Assembly: GCF_007845635.1 (NCBI RefSeq)
Contig: NZ_SELG01000041.1
Location: 310,001 to 374,000, forward strand
Direction of reading: 5' to 3'
DNA length: 64,000 nt
From: Apibacter muscae
GTDB lineage: Bacteria; Bacteroidota; Bacteroidia; Flavobacteriales; Weeksellaceae
Numbering within the stretch: the stretch's first letter is position 1; each line of letters begins with the position of its first letter. Shown one piece after another: positions 15,274 to 25,349 of the stretch. Under the pieces are notes generated by a model, which saw only the letters and a list, made by a program, of their open reading frames with translations, did not search any database and was not told where the DNA came from. Both the position numbers and the translations under genes were made by a program.

Positions 15274-17778
15274 TTAAGACTGAACTGAGTGTTTTTTATT
15301 TTTCCAGGAATCCCAAAATAAAAATCCGGCGCTTAAAAGAATAAAGATTATAAATGATATTTGTGTGATCGTTTTGCCTTTATGAATAACCGGAGGATCA
15401 AATGTAAATACAATGGTATGTGTACCTTTAGGAATCTTCAATGCTCTTAAAAGATAATTTGCCGGATAAATAGTTGCCGGTTTATCATCAATAGTAGCTG
15501 TCCAACCGTATGGATAATAAATCTCTGAGAAAATGCCAAGCTGTTCGTTGGGATTATACGATTTATAAGTTAGTTGATTGGGTTGATACTTTTCTAACGT
15601 TATGGTTCCTTTTAAAGAGTCCTTAGGTTTAGAAATATTTAACTCTTGTTGATATTTACGATTTACAATGGCTTGTTTTTTATTATTAATTTTTACCAAT
15701 TGAGTTATTTCTTCGTCCGCATTATTAACAAAAACAAGATCATTCACAAACCAAGCATTTCCATTATTATTGGGATTAGGTATCGGACGTATGATTGAAT
15801 CAGCGGTAATAATATATTTTGTATTCAACATATCCAAAATTGGAAAATTCAAACTATCCGTAAGATAAAAGTCAATTACATCTTGGTAGCGTCTTAATTT
15901 TGCACCGTGATAACCTCCAATGGATTGATGAAAATAAGAAGTATTCGTTTCGTTGAAGGGACTTAATAAAAGATTATATATTCTGTAATTGGAAGGATCT
16001 TTTTCTTTTATTTCTTCCAATACTTGATTGACAGGTATTACATTTAAAATTCTTGCTAAACTTGGATCTTGTTCTGCTCTTTGAATTTGTTGTTCTGATG
16101 CTTGGGTTGGGAACGGATTTTTGTAAAGTGATTTTTCTACAAAGTTTTCATCATTCAAATAACGTTTATTTACTCCCCATAAATCTATCAATGATAAGAT
16201 AGCTAAGGATAATACCAAATAATCTGATTTCAATTTATTTAACAGTGAAACGTATAGTATTCCTCCTGTAAATATGACAAATATTAAAGTTCTTAATACA
16301 TCTTTTTGAAATAAACTAAATCTATCTTCTTTAATAGCTTCCAGGATGGAAGTATTAATATATTCCCCTTCTAATTTGGTATGAAAACTAAACAGGTAGA
16401 GTCCAAATAAATATAAGATCAATAATCCTAGTATAATAACACCAGAACTGACTAGTAAAACCTTTTTCTTATAGGCTAATTTTAAAGTTTTATCATTGAA
16501 ATAAGCGTAAAGACCCAGCAATGCAAGTAAAGGGATTGTAAATTCTGCAATGACTAAGGCAGATGAAACTGCTCTAAATTTGGTATAGAAAGGAAAATAC
16601 TCAATCATAAAATTTGTAAAAATTCCAAAATTTTTACCCCATGCTAATAAAAAGCTTAGTAGTGTAGCAGAGACTAACCACCATTTGTATTTACCTTTGT
16701 AATAAAATAAGGCTAGTGTTGCCAAGAAAATTACTACAGCTCCTTGGTAAGCAGGGCCTGAAGTACCAGGTTGTTCTCCCCAATAAGAACCGTTAAATGC
16801 TTTTTGAAATTGCTGATATTCCTCTTCTGACTTAATGCTTTGCTGCAAAGCAGATTGTAAATGATCAGGTTTAAAACCCTTTTCATTGTTTCCACCTCCC
16901 ATAAAATTTGGAACAAACAAATTTGCCGTTTCCAAAATGCCATAGCTCCAATGCGTAATATAATCCGTATCTAATCCTTTAACGGAGGATGTAGGATTTT
17001 GATTTATAGTTAATTCAGATTTACCTCTTGTCGTTTCTTTAGAATATTCATAGGTTGAAAGTAAGCGAGATGAATTCATACCTACAGCTAAAAATAAACC
17101 TACGATCAATAAAGCGGTTGAAATTGCAAAGGATTTATAGGTCTTATATTTTATAGTTTGAATAATTTCAACAACTGCAAATATTCCTAAAGCTAAAAAA
17201 AGATAGTATGTCATCTGAGGATGATTCGCCGCTATTTGTAAGGATAAAAATAGAGTAGATAAAATAAAGCCCCAAACATACTTTTTTTGATATAATAAAT
17301 ATACACCAGCTACAAATGGAGCAAAATAAGCAATGGTATGTACTTTGGCATTATGTCCAGCACCGATGATGATAAAAAAATAAGTAGAAAAAGCAAACAT
17401 TGCACTTCCTAGCAGTGCATATTTCCAGTTCTTTAACCAAACCATACCTAAAAGAAAGAATCCGCTAAGAAGTAAAAAAAGATAGCTGGCAGGTGTAGGA
17501 AAATATCGAAGAATACGATCTATACTTTTAATTATGTCTGAAGGATAGTTAGCTCCCATTTGATAGGTCGGCATCCCTCCGAACATGGAATTACTCCAAT
17601 AAGTATCTTCTCCATGTATCTTTCTATATTCTTCCAATTCATGCGCTCCGCCTTTGTAATGAATAATATCGGGTTGAGAGATATATTTGTTAGACAAAAG
17701 CGGTGTAAAGTATGCAAATGAAATAATTGCAAATAAAACAAGACAGCCTAAAATAGGAAATAAATTATTTTTTTTCAT
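15274..17778 (-). CDS. YfhO family multipass membrane protein
   Basis: 834 residues. About 12-13 membrane helices fill residues 1-530, followed by an extracytoplasmic domain (about 540-800) and a final helix (810-828), the YfhO architecture. PTYQMGANYP near the N-terminus and YHGAKLRRYQDVIDFYL in the soluble domain match family blocks. YfhO proteins are GT-C-like; in Gram-positive bacteria a homologue glycosylates lipoteichoic acid, but the Bacteroidota role is not defined. Its first codons overlap the end of the DUF4834 gene by 14 bases. Confidence 0.9.
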   Translation of the reverse strand: MKKNNLFPILGCLVLFAIISFAYFTPLLSNKYISQPDIIHYKGGAHELEEYRKIHGEDTYWSNSMFGGMPTYQMGANYPSDIIKSIDRILRYFPTPASYLFLLLSGFFLLGMVWLKNWKYALLGSAMFAFSTYFFIIIGAGHNAKVHTIAYFAPFVAGVYLLYQKKYVWGFILSTLFLSLQIAANHPQMTYYLFLALGIFAVVEIIQTIKYKTYKSFAISTALLIVGLFLAVGMNSSRLLSTYEYSKETTRGKSELTINQNPTSSVKGLDTDYITHWSYGILETANLFVPNFMGGGNNEKGFKPDHLQSALQQSIKSEEEYQQFQKAFNGSYWGEQPGTSGPAYQGAVVIFLATLALFYYKGKYKWWLVSATLLSFLLAWGKNFGIFTNFMIEYFPFYTKFRAVSSALVIAEFTIPLLALLGLYAYFNDKTLKLAYKKKVLLVSSGVIILGLLILYLFGLYLFSFHTKLEGEYINTSILEAIKEDRFSLFQKDVLRTLIFVIFTGGILYVSLLNKLKSDYLVLSLAILSLIDLWGVNKRYLNDENFVEKSLYKNPFPTQASEQQIQRAEQDPSLARILNVIPVNQVLEEIKEKDPSNYRIYNLLLSPFNETNTSYFHQSIGGYHGAKLRRYQDVIDFYLTDSLNFPILDMLNTKYIITADSIIRPIPNPNNNGNAWFVNDLVFVNNADEEITQLVKINNKKQAIVNRKYQQELNISKPKDSLKGTITLEKYQPNQLTYKSYNPNEQLGIFSEIYYPYGWTATIDDKPATIYPANYLLRALKIPKGTHTIVFTFDPPVIHKGKTITQISFIIFILLSAGFLFWDSWKNKKHSVQS

Positions 17779-17998
17779 TTTCGTTAGAATCTATTTCTTC
17801 ATAATCAATGGTTTCAGCATCCCAATTTATATCTGAGGTTTTAGACTTTTGGTTTTGTTGTTTGTACTGGGATTTTGTTTGATTATTTGTATTTCTATGA
17901 TTTGTTTTAATAGTAGTTTTAGTAAAAAATTGATTTAAAAATTTAAATACAAAATAAGCAACAACAACAAAAAATATGAATTCAAATAATTTCGCCAT
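17765..17998 (-). CDS. DUF4834 family small membrane protein
   Basis: 77 residues: one N-terminal membrane helix (about 4-25, LFEFIFFVVVAYFVFKFL) and a long polar, Asn/Gln/Lys-rich tail that ends in an acidic stretch (DYEEIDSNENEKK). Family members sit next to YfhO genes in flavobacteria, as here, where the two genes overlap. The function is unknown; an accessory to YfhO is the simplest inference. Confidence 0.75.
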   Translation of the reverse strand: MAKLFEFIFFVVVAYFVFKFLNQFFTKTTIKTNHRNTNNQTKSQYKQQNQKSKTSDINWDAETIDYEEIDSNENEKK

Positions 17999-18019
17999 TA
18001 TTTATTTGCTTTTTAAATG

Positions 18020-19129
18020 TTAATTTATATAAATATTTGTAACCACTTTATTCGTCATCTTTTGGTAGTCTCCATCTTTACTAGCCGTTTGACTTTCAGT
18101 AACAGATGTTGTTAAAGTACCTTTAGAAACCCAACCAGACTTTATATCTAAAATTATTTTTCCGCTTTGAGAGCCTGTTAAACTAGCCTTTAAGCTTACA
18201 CCATCTTTTTTATCAGATTGCGATTGGGAGGGAATATCTGCAAATAATTTTACTACGGCTGTATTAGCATCTACACTTACTAACTGATTGTAGCCTTTCC
18301 CTTTCATAGCTGGATCGTTGTTCCATTTTCCTCCAACTTTAATCCCTTCTGATGGGAATTTCATAAGGCTATTTTCAAATTGTGCTTTAAATACATTCTC
18401 ATTAACTCCCTTTTTAAAATCGTTTATAAACTCCGTTAATTCTTTACCTTTTAAGTCGTTTTTAACAGCATTTTTGGCTTTATCGTAGATACTTTCAAAT
18501 CCACTTACCTGTAAAATGGATCCATTGACATTCATTTTTATAATAAAGGATAATTCGCTAATGGCTTTATACATTTTCCATAAGCGTGCTTGTTCTGGAT
18601 TTGTAGGTTGTTTACCATTAGTGTCCAAAATGGTTTGTTGTTTTCCGTCTGCCTTCATAATTAATTTTCGACCTCCCATTTTTACTTGAAGGGTATATAC
18701 CCCATCTGTAAAATCTGAGACTGTAAAACTTAAAGGCTCAATAGATTCCTGTACGAGTGGCTTACTAGTCTCGTTTACAGTTTTTTTCTCTCCATTTTCA
18801 TCTTTTCCAGACGCTGATAAAGTTTGTGTTTGGGTGTTTACTTCTCTTATATTAAAATTATAGGTTTTGCCTTTTTCTAAATTATAAACTAGGTGGTATG
18901 CACCATCAGTACTTTGATAAATTCCTGTTAAATTCTCCGTAGAAGGTTGTTCTAAAACGTTAATTAATGGTGTAGCAGGAGAATTAAAATGGGTTAGGCT
19001 ATCACCTTTTGTTGTATTAGAATTTTGAACAGAAGTATCTATTAATTTAGATTCTTCTTTATTCTTACAAGAAACTATAGTTAAAACTAAAGCTGAAATT
19101 ACAGACAATACTGTAAGAGATTTTTTCAT
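18020..19129 (-). CDS. Predicted lipoprotein, DUF6263-like
   Basis: 369 residues from the ATG at 19129, chosen because MKKSLTVLSVISALVLTIVSC is then a complete lipoprotein signal with Cys21; an ATG nine codons upstream adds an implausible MLNCKKFHP prefix. The mature part has a linker (25-60) and a beta-rich region with the YNLEKGKTYNFNIREVNTQ opening and the FPSEGIKVGGKWNND block seen in DUF6263-type proteins. No catalytic motif is visible. It is anchored in the outer or inner membrane. It precedes the DUF4834-YfhO-GT genes on the same strand with short gaps. Confidence 0.7.
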   Translation of the reverse strand: MKKSLTVLSVISALVLTIVSCKNKEESKLIDTSVQNSNTTKGDSLTHFNSPATPLINVLEQPSTENLTGIYQSTDGAYHLVYNLEKGKTYNFNIREVNTQTQTLSASGKDENGEKKTVNETSKPLVQESIEPLSFTVSDFTDGVYTLQVKMGGRKLIMKADGKQQTILDTNGKQPTNPEQARLWKMYKAISELSFIIKMNVNGSILQVSGFESIYDKAKNAVKNDLKGKELTEFINDFKKGVNENVFKAQFENSLMKFPSEGIKVGGKWNNDPAMKGKGYNQLVSVDANTAVVKLFADIPSQSQSDKKDGVSLKASLTGSQSGKIILDIKSGWVSKGTLTTSVTESQTASKDGDYQKMTNKVVTNIYIN

Positions 19130-19306
19130 TGGATGAAATTTTTTGCAATTTAACAAGATAATTTATAAATGTATGAGTTAAATACACAAAACCTGCCAAT
19201 ATTTAACATGTTTTTAGGAATTATTTTTTACAAAAATTTATTTAATCTTTTATTTAATAACTTTAAATATAATATTTAATTATCACACATTTATATATAT
19301 AAAATT

Positions 19307-19314
19307 TATTTTTG
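19307..19314 (+). promoter_or_regulatory. -7 promoter box for the methyltransferase gene
   Basis: TATTTTTG, 27 bases upstream of the TTG start at 19342. Its position supports that start. Confidence 0.6.
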
Positions 19315-19341
19315 TGAAATATATAAAAAGCATATTTAAAA

Positions 19342-20511
19342 TTGGACGAAATAAATTTATTAGATAAGAAAGTTCAGGAATATATATATGAACATATAAA
19401 TGCAGATTTAGTAGAACTAAGAATGAAAAAATCTCCTTTTAAAAACATTAGTTCTCTACAGCTGGTGCAACAAATACAAGGGAAAAGAATTGCTCAAAAA
19501 AAATTCCCCATATTATTTAATAATGATCAAATTATATATCCTCCACATTTAAATTTAGAACAAGCTTCGTCACAAAGTACAGCTTTATTTAAACAAAAGA
19601 TTATTGAGGGAAAAATTGGTACGGATTTAACTGGTGGAATGGGAATAGATACTCTATTTCTCTCTGAAAATAGGGATAAGTTTTACTATGTAGAACCTAA
19701 CCTAAATTTATTTAACATTACCAAACATAATTTTAAGGTGTTAAAAAAAGATAACATTGTTTTAGAGAATTGTTCCGCTGAAGAATTTATATCAAAGCAA
19801 AAGACTGGTTTAGATTTTATCTTTATGGATCCTTCCAGAAGAGATGAAAATAAGAATAAAAAAATATTGCTTGAAGATTTATGTCCAAATGTTATGGAGA
19901 TTAAAGAACAATTATTCAAACTAGCTCCGTGCGTTTATATTAAGCTTTCTCCTTTATTAGATATAAAAAGAAGTATTGAATTGCTTCCTATCCAAAAAAT
20001 TTATATTCTATCCGTGAAAAATGAAGTAAAAGAGTTAATATTTAAATTACATATCGATAGTTTTTCAAACAACCCTGAAATTCATTGCATCAATTTAGAG
20101 TCTAATCAACCCAGTTTTAATTTTAATTATAATGAAGAAAATAGATGCTTGTGCTCTAAATTGTCCGTTCCAAAAAAATATCTTTATATGCCTAATGCTT
20201 CCATATTAAAATCTGGAGCATTTAAATTATTAGGAAATTCTTATCAATTAGACAAATTAGACAACAATACACATATTTATACCTTAGATATAAAGCTTGA
20301 AAATTTCCCCGGTAGAATTTTTAAAGTTATTGATCTAAATTTCCAACCTAATAATTATGATGTAAAAAAGTTTAACATCATTACAAAAAACTATCCTTTG
20401 AATATTGATGAAATTAAAAAAAAATATAAACTGTTGGAGGGTGGAAATTTATACTTAATTTTCTTAAAAGCAAAAAACAAAACTTATAAAATTGTGTGTT
20501 CTCTTGTATAA
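19342..20511 (+). CDS. Class I SAM-dependent methyltransferase with THUMP-like C-terminal domain
   Basis: 389 residues. A helical N-terminal part precedes the Rossmann methyltransferase core. SAM-binding motif I is TDLTGGMGIDTLFLS (about 97-111), the acidic ribose-binding residue follows in YYVEPN, and the catalytic-type motif is FIFMDPSRRD (about 157-166). The C-terminal 130 residues correspond to the THUMP-like extension, suggesting RNA binding; the target nucleotide is unknown. The start is TTG: an in-frame stop lies at 19324-19326, no ATG occurs before residue 28, and the conserved DKKVQEYI start would be lost otherwise. A DUF4359-like gene follows after 43 bases. Confidence 0.88.
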   Translation: MDEINLLDKKVQEYIYEHINADLVELRMKKSPFKNISSLQLVQQIQGKRIAQKKFPILFNNDQIIYPPHLNLEQASSQSTALFKQKIIEGKIGTDLTGGMGIDTLFLSENRDKFYYVEPNLNLFNITKHNFKVLKKDNIVLENCSAEEFISKQKTGLDFIFMDPSRRDENKNKKILLEDLCPNVMEIKEQLFKLAPCVYIKLSPLLDIKRSIELLPIQKIYILSVKNEVKELIFKLHIDSFSNNPEIHCINLESNQPSFNFNYNEENRCLCSKLSVPKKYLYMPNASILKSGAFKLLGNSYQLDKLDNNTHIYTLDIKLENFPGRIFKVIDLNFQPNNYDVKKFNIITKNYPLNIDEIKKKYKLLEGGNLYLIFLKAKNKTYKIVCSLV

Positions 20512-20554
20512 TATTAGTTTGGCAATTTATTTGTTAGTTGGATAATAAAAAATT

Positions 20555-20968
20555 ATGAAAATAAAATATATATTTCTTTTATTGATAGTATCTATAGCCG
20601 GAATTTTGTTTTACACAAATCCTTCAAAACCTGTAGTAGATAATTTTATTAAACAAAAATTTATTTCTGTTTTTAATGATAAGGTTTCTCAGGAAATTAG
20701 CCAATCCAATGATCCTAAATTACGCTTATTGGCTAATTTGGGTAAAAATTTACTACCTCTAGCCGGTGATCAATGGATAAATGAGAAGATTGATAGCAGA
20801 ATAAGAAACAAAAATTATTATTTGCTTACTGTCATTGAATTAAATTATAGAGATCAGTGGAATCCCATAGGGATTGGAATTTTTAATAGAGTTTTTTTAT
20901 TCCCTAAAGTTGAAGAAGAAATTAATAACTTTGATTTTAAAGAGGAATTTAATAAACTATTACATTAA
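20555..20968 (+). CDS. Small exported protein, DUF4359-like
   Basis: 137 residues with an uncleaved or cleaved N-terminal hydrophobic segment (MKIKYIFLLLIVSIAGILFY) followed by YTNPSKPVVDNFIKQKF and a C-terminal NYYLLTVIELNYRDQWNPIGIGIFNRVFLFP block. The arrangement resembles DUF4359, but this is recognised by pattern only. No enzymatic motif is visible. It is probably co-transcribed with the methyltransferase gene, without an obvious functional link, and ends at a strong terminator. Confidence 0.6.
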   Translation: MKIKYIFLLLIVSIAGILFYTNPSKPVVDNFIKQKFISVFNDKVSQEISQSNDPKLRLLANLGKNLLPLAGDQWINEKIDSRIRNKNYYLLTVIELNYRDQWNPIGIGIFNRVFLFPKVEEEINNFDFKEEFNKLLH

Positions 20969-20995
20969 AGGATTTAGTTTTAAATTATTTCAAAT

Positions 20996-21030
20996 AAAAA
21001 ACATTAAATGGTAACCATTTAATGTTTTTT
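20996..21030. terminator. Bidirectional terminator
   Basis: 17-bp arms AAAAAACATTAAATGGT/ACCATTTAATGTTTTTT around a single A, between the convergent DUF4359-like and permease genes. Confidence 0.9.
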
Positions 21031-21069
21031 ATTGCTTTAATGATAGCCAATATTTATGATAAAATTTAA

Positions 21070-22731
21070 CTATTTGGAGTTGAACTTTGATTTATATATG
21101 TAATAGATAAAAATTAATAAATTTATTACACAAAAAATTACAGAAAAATAAATAAGTATTTGATCATTCCCATCGCTTAATTTATGATGTAGGTAGGTTA
21201 AGATCATTAGAATTATGCTGACAAAAATCCCACAATAAGAGGTAATTGTATAGCTTTTTCTTCGGTCGTTATCTGTATCTTTTACAGCCATTATACTTTT
21301 CTTAATTCCGTACCATAAGTAAATATCGAAGCCTAATATCATCCAAATAACCAATCTTATCCATGTATCTAAAGGTAATGAAACCATTAATCCAAAACAG
21401 GTCAAAACACCTAAAATTGGTATTAGTGGTACTAGAGGAGTTTTAAATCCTCGGGGTGCATTAGGATTTTTCTTTCTTAATACAATAACTCCTATACAAA
21501 CCAAAACAAATGCAAACAAAGTACCAATGCTCGTCATTTCACTTATTACGCTTCCCGGTATAAATCCAGCACAAGCACTAATAAATACCATGAATATAAA
21601 ATTAGATTTTACAGGTGTTTTAAATTTGGAATGGGTTTGTGAAAAAATCTTTGGAATTAAACCGTCTTGGCTCATGGAAAAAAACACTCTACTTTGACCT
21701 AAAAGCATCACTAGAATAATGGACGAAAAACCTAGTAATACGGAAAATACAATAAATATATTGAGCCATGGGTAGGCAGGAATTATAGTTCCATCAGCTC
21801 CTATATTTCCCATTTGATTGATTGCTATAACTACAGGGGCTAAAGATTCTGTACCAGCATTGCTAAATTCTGTATAATTAACTATCCCTGTCATAACATA
21901 CGCAAATGTTATATATAAAATAGTACAAATTAATAGTGAGCCCAAAATACCTATAGGCATATTTTTCTTAGGATTTTTAGCTTCTTGTGCTGCTGTTGAT
22001 ACTGCATCAAACCCAATATAAGCAAAAAACATTATTCCGGCAGCTCTTAATATTCCACTCCAGCCAAAATCTCCAAACTTTCCGGTGGTATTGGGAGGGA
22101 CTAATGGTGTTAAATTTTCAGGATTAATATATTTAAAACCTAAGGCAATAAATATTAATACAATAGAAACTTTAAGTATAACTATAAAATTATTGAATGA
22201 AGCAGACCCCTTAGTTCCTCTCATTAAAACCAATGACATAGCAATTACAATAAAGGCAGCAGGTAGATTTATAATTCCACCTTCAAAGGGCGTTTTTAAT
22301 AATTCTACAGGAAAATGAATATTAAAACTCAGTAAAAATTGATTAAAATACCCTGTCCAACTAGAGGCAACTGCAGCAGATGCAACAGAATATTCTAAGA
22401 CTAAATCCCAACCAATAATCCAAGCTATAAATTCTCCCATTGTAGCGTAGGAATAAGTATAAGCACTTCCTGCAACCGGTATCATGGAGGCAAATTCAGC
22501 GTAGCATAATCCAGCAAAAGCACATCCTATAGCCGCAATTAAAAAGGAAATCATAACTCCCGGTCCAGCATAATCCCCAGCAGCTTTTCCAGTAACGGAA
22601 AATAATCCTGCACCAACAATGGCTCCAACTCCCAAAGCAATTAAAGCTATGGGCCCTAAAGATCTCTTTAGATTTGATTTTGTGCCAGACTCTTCGATTA
22701 TATTTTCAATGGGTTTTCGTTTGAATAACAT
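21070..22731 (-). CDS. APC superfamily amino-acid permease (cationic amino-acid transporter-like)
   Basis: 553 residues with about 14 membrane segments. The TM1 glycine loop GVGAIVGAGLFSVTGKAA and the TM6 block FFAYIGFDAVSTAAQEAKNPKKNMPIGILGS are typical of the CAT/YfnA branch, and the 14-TM length also fits that branch rather than 12-TM permeases. It imports amino acids across the inner membrane; cationic substrates are an inference from the subfamily. Monocistronic with a TATTTTTG box at 22754-22761. Confidence 0.9.
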   Translation of the reverse strand: MLFKRKPIENIIEESGTKSNLKRSLGPIALIALGVGAIVGAGLFSVTGKAAGDYAGPGVMISFLIAAIGCAFAGLCYAEFASMIPVAGSAYTYSYATMGEFIAWIIGWDLVLEYSVASAAVASSWTGYFNQFLLSFNIHFPVELLKTPFEGGIINLPAAFIVIAMSLVLMRGTKGSASFNNFIVILKVSIVLIFIALGFKYINPENLTPLVPPNTTGKFGDFGWSGILRAAGIMFFAYIGFDAVSTAAQEAKNPKKNMPIGILGSLLICTILYITFAYVMTGIVNYTEFSNAGTESLAPVVIAINQMGNIGADGTIIPAYPWLNIFIVFSVLLGFSSIILVMLLGQSRVFFSMSQDGLIPKIFSQTHSKFKTPVKSNFIFMVFISACAGFIPGSVISEMTSIGTLFAFVLVCIGVIVLRKKNPNAPRGFKTPLVPLIPILGVLTCFGLMVSLPLDTWIRLVIWMILGFDIYLWYGIKKSIMAVKDTDNDRRKSYTITSYCGIFVSIILMILTYLHHKLSDGNDQILIYFSVIFCVINLLIFIYYIYKSKFNSK

Positions 22732-22753
22732 ATTAAGGCTTAATTATTTGTTA

Positions 22754-22761
22754 CAAAAATA
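22754..22761 (-). promoter_or_regulatory. -7 promoter box for the amino-acid permease gene
   Basis: TATTTTTG on the minus strand, 22 bases upstream of the ATG at 22731. Confidence 0.55.
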
Positions 22762-22929
22762 TTTAAAAAATTAATAATAATTGCAATCTTTAAGTACTTT
22801 AATAATAATATTTGACTTTTTATATATAAATGAAAATCATGAATTAAGAATTTTTTCTATTTTTAAATTCATATATTTTAATATATAATAAAATATATGA
22901 AAATTAACTTCATGGAAAAATAAAAATAT

Positions 22930-22964
22930 ATATCTAAGTATCAATAATTTAAATACTTAGATAT
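22930..22964 (-). terminator. 12-bp inverted repeat downstream of pgl
   Basis: Arms ATATCTAAGTAT (22930-22941) and ATACTTAGATAT (22953-22964) with an 11-base loop. On the minus strand it is followed by a T-rich stretch, so it may end the gnd-zwf-pgl transcript. Confidence 0.5.
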
Positions 22965-23044
22965 GAGATTAAAAATTGAGATTTATAAGTATAAATAATA
23001 GCAAAATCTTGATAGATATTTGCCTAATGATTCTTTTATATATT

Positions 23045-23776
23045 TTATAAGAGTTTTGCCGATTCTTTATCTAAAAACCAATATAAAAATCCATTAGAAG
23101 GATTCACTTTTGCCGCAGGATATAATGTTTCAGAAGCAGATCTATTCTTTATAATTTCACTAACCTTTTCAGCTTTGTCTTTTCCTGTTACTAAAAAAGC
23201 AACGTGTTGTGCATTATTAATAACCTTTCCGCTAAGACTTATTCTTTGCATTCCTGTTTCAGGATGTTTAGCTACAACGCAATCATTTTCACTATTCCAC
23301 AAATTCATTTGATCCGGAAATATGGATGCGGTATGACCATCATCCCCCATTCCTAATAGGATTAATTCAAAGCAAGGAGTATTTTTATAAACTGCCAAAT
23401 TACTATTTAAAAGTTTAGCGTATCTCTGGGCCTCAATAGTAGGATCATTTTCCCCTTGTATTCTATGAATATTTTGAGTTTGAATTTGGTGAATATTCTT
23501 AAACAAATATTTTTCAGTCATTCCATAATTACTCATTTCATTGTCGGGTGGAACGCAACGTTCATCCCCCCAATAAAAAGAAATTCTTCCCCAATCTAAT
23601 TTTAGATTTTGTTTATTATTTTGAGACCAATAATTAAATAACTGTTTTGGCGTAGAACCACCGGATAAAGATATATTTATATGTGGATATACGGAAAGTA
23701 AATTTTGTAAGAACTTAGTGAAATTTTCACTAAGTTCATCAGATGTATTAAATATTTGAATATTTTCTTTTATCAT
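23045..23776 (-). CDS. pgl: 6-phosphogluconolactonase
   Basis: 243 residues of the NagB/DevB-type fold. Family blocks are ISLSGGSTPKQLF (about 36-48), FYWGDERCVPPDNEMSNYGM (about 67-86) and the catalytic-histidine block LGMGDDGHTASIFP (about 143-156). It hydrolyses 6-phosphogluconolactone in the oxidative pentose phosphate pathway. Its ATG overlaps the end of zwf by four bases (ATGA type), so translation is coupled. Confidence 0.96.
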   Translation of the reverse strand: MIKENIQIFNTSDELSENFTKFLQNLLSVYPHINISLSGGSTPKQLFNYWSQNNKQNLKLDWGRISFYWGDERCVPPDNEMSNYGMTEKYLFKNIHQIQTQNIHRIQGENDPTIEAQRYAKLLNSNLAVYKNTPCFELILLGMGDDGHTASIFPDQMNLWNSENDCVVAKHPETGMQRISLSGKVINNAQHVAFLVTGKDKAEKVSEIIKNRSASETLYPAAKVNPSNGFLYWFLDKESAKLL

Positions 23777-25308
23777 AATTCACAATAATTTTCATCGTTG
23801 GACAAATTTTTACATGGATAGCGAAAAGATTTATTTTCTCCTTCAATTAATCGATCTGCATTTTCTGGACCCCAAGACCCTGCTGGATATCCGTAAAGCG
23901 GAGCTTCGGTATTATTTTTCCAAAAGTCTAACAACGGTTGAACAAATTTCCAAGTGGCTTCTAAAGCTCCACTATCAATATATAGTGTAGGATCTCCCAT
24001 CATACAATCTAACAATAAACGTTCATATGCATCAGGCAAATAAACATTATGCAGTTGCGAGTAATGAAAATCCATATTTACGTTTTTAACTCTATAACCA
24101 CTACCAGGAATTTTCATTTTAGTTTGAAACGATACTCCTTCATCCGGCTGTATTCTTAGAATTAATTGATTGTCGTTGTTCTTATGAATTTCTTGTCCTG
24201 GAAATAAGTTTTGTGGAGCAGGGCGAAAATGTATAACAATTTCTGAAACTCTGGTTGGTAATCTTTTTCCTGTTCGAATGTAAAACGGAACATCTGCCCA
24301 TCGCCAATTATCAATAAATAGTTTTAAAGCTACATAAGTTTCAGTTCTTGAATCTTTGGCTACGTCTTTTTCTTCTCTATATCCTTTATAATAATTTCCA
24401 TTCGTATTTGAGGGTAGATATTGTCCACGAACTACATTTTTAAATAAATCATCGTCTTTCATAGGGCGAAGAGCCTGAAAAACTTTTAGTTTTTCATTTC
24501 TTATGGAGGTTGCATCAATAGACATTGGTGGCTCCATAGCTACAAGTGCTAACAATTGCATGAGGTGGTTTTGAACCATATCTCTTAATGCTCCTGAATG
24601 ATCGTAATATCCTCCTCTATTTTCAATACCTATACTTTCAGCGGCTGTTATTTCAACGTGATGAATATAATTTCTATTCCAAAGGGGTTCATAAATTCCA
24701 TTTGCAAATCGTGTGACTAATAAATTTTGTACGGTTTCTTTTCCTAAGTAATGGTCTATTCTATAGATCTGTTCTTCTTTATAATCCTCTTTTAAAATAG
24801 AATTGAGCTCAATGGCAGATTTTAAATCTGTTCCAAACGGTTTTTCAATTATAATTCTTCTAAAGCAATTATTTTCAATATTTAATCCTTCAGCAGCTAA
24901 ATATTTTGGTATTACTCCATAAAGTGATGGAGGAGTAGATAGATAAAATATATAGTTCCCTTGTGTATTTTCATTTTTATCAATTTCTTTCAATCTTAAA
25001 GTCAATTGGGAATAGTCTTTAGATTCTGCTGTATTGATAGGTAAATAATGTAAAATATTACAAAATTTATTTAGCTCATCCTCATTTTCAGGCTTAAGTC
25101 CCGAAAATTTCAAGATTCCTTCTTTCATTTTTTCACGAAATGAATCGTCTGTAAATGGTGTTCGAGAAACTCCCAGAACAGAAAATTTTTCTGGTAAAGA
25201 ATTTTGCTTATAAAGATCAAAGATTGCTGGAATTAACTTTCTATATGTTAAGTCTCCTGATGCGCCAAAAATAATTAATATCTGATTGGCAATTTTGTTG
25301 GTCGGCAT
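23773..25308 (-). CDS. zwf: Glucose-6-phosphate 1-dehydrogenase
   Basis: 511 residues, the normal length. The Rossmann fingerprint is IFGASGDLTYRKL (about 13-25), the substrate-binding signature is RIDHYLGKE (about 188-196), and EKPFG lies before it. It makes NADPH and 6-phosphogluconolactone from glucose 6-phosphate. The GASGD form of the loop is the one usual for NADP-using enzymes, though coenzyme preference cannot be proven. Middle gene of gnd-zwf-pgl. Confidence 0.98.
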   Translation of the reverse strand: MPTNKIANQILIIFGASGDLTYRKLIPAIFDLYKQNSLPEKFSVLGVSRTPFTDDSFREKMKEGILKFSGLKPENEDELNKFCNILHYLPINTAESKDYSQLTLRLKEIDKNENTQGNYIFYLSTPPSLYGVIPKYLAAEGLNIENNCFRRIIIEKPFGTDLKSAIELNSILKEDYKEEQIYRIDHYLGKETVQNLLVTRFANGIYEPLWNRNYIHHVEITAAESIGIENRGGYYDHSGALRDMVQNHLMQLLALVAMEPPMSIDATSIRNEKLKVFQALRPMKDDDLFKNVVRGQYLPSNTNGNYYKGYREEKDVAKDSRTETYVALKLFIDNWRWADVPFYIRTGKRLPTRVSEIVIHFRPAPQNLFPGQEIHKNNDNQLILRIQPDEGVSFQTKMKIPGSGYRVKNVNMDFHYSQLHNVYLPDAYERLLLDCMMGDPTLYIDSGALEATWKFVQPLLDFWKNNTEAPLYGYPAGSWGPENADRLIEGENKSFRYPCKNLSNDENYCEL

Positions 25309-25349
25309 GCTAATAAATTATGTTTTAAATGTAGCTGTAAAATTTATTT

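Larger units (their letters stand above)
22732..23044. other. 313-bp intergenic region between pgl and the permease gene
   Basis: Very AT-rich. It holds the permease promoter box at its left end and a 12-bp inverted repeat (22930-22964). No reading frame, tRNA or known riboswitch was recognised. Confidence 0.6.
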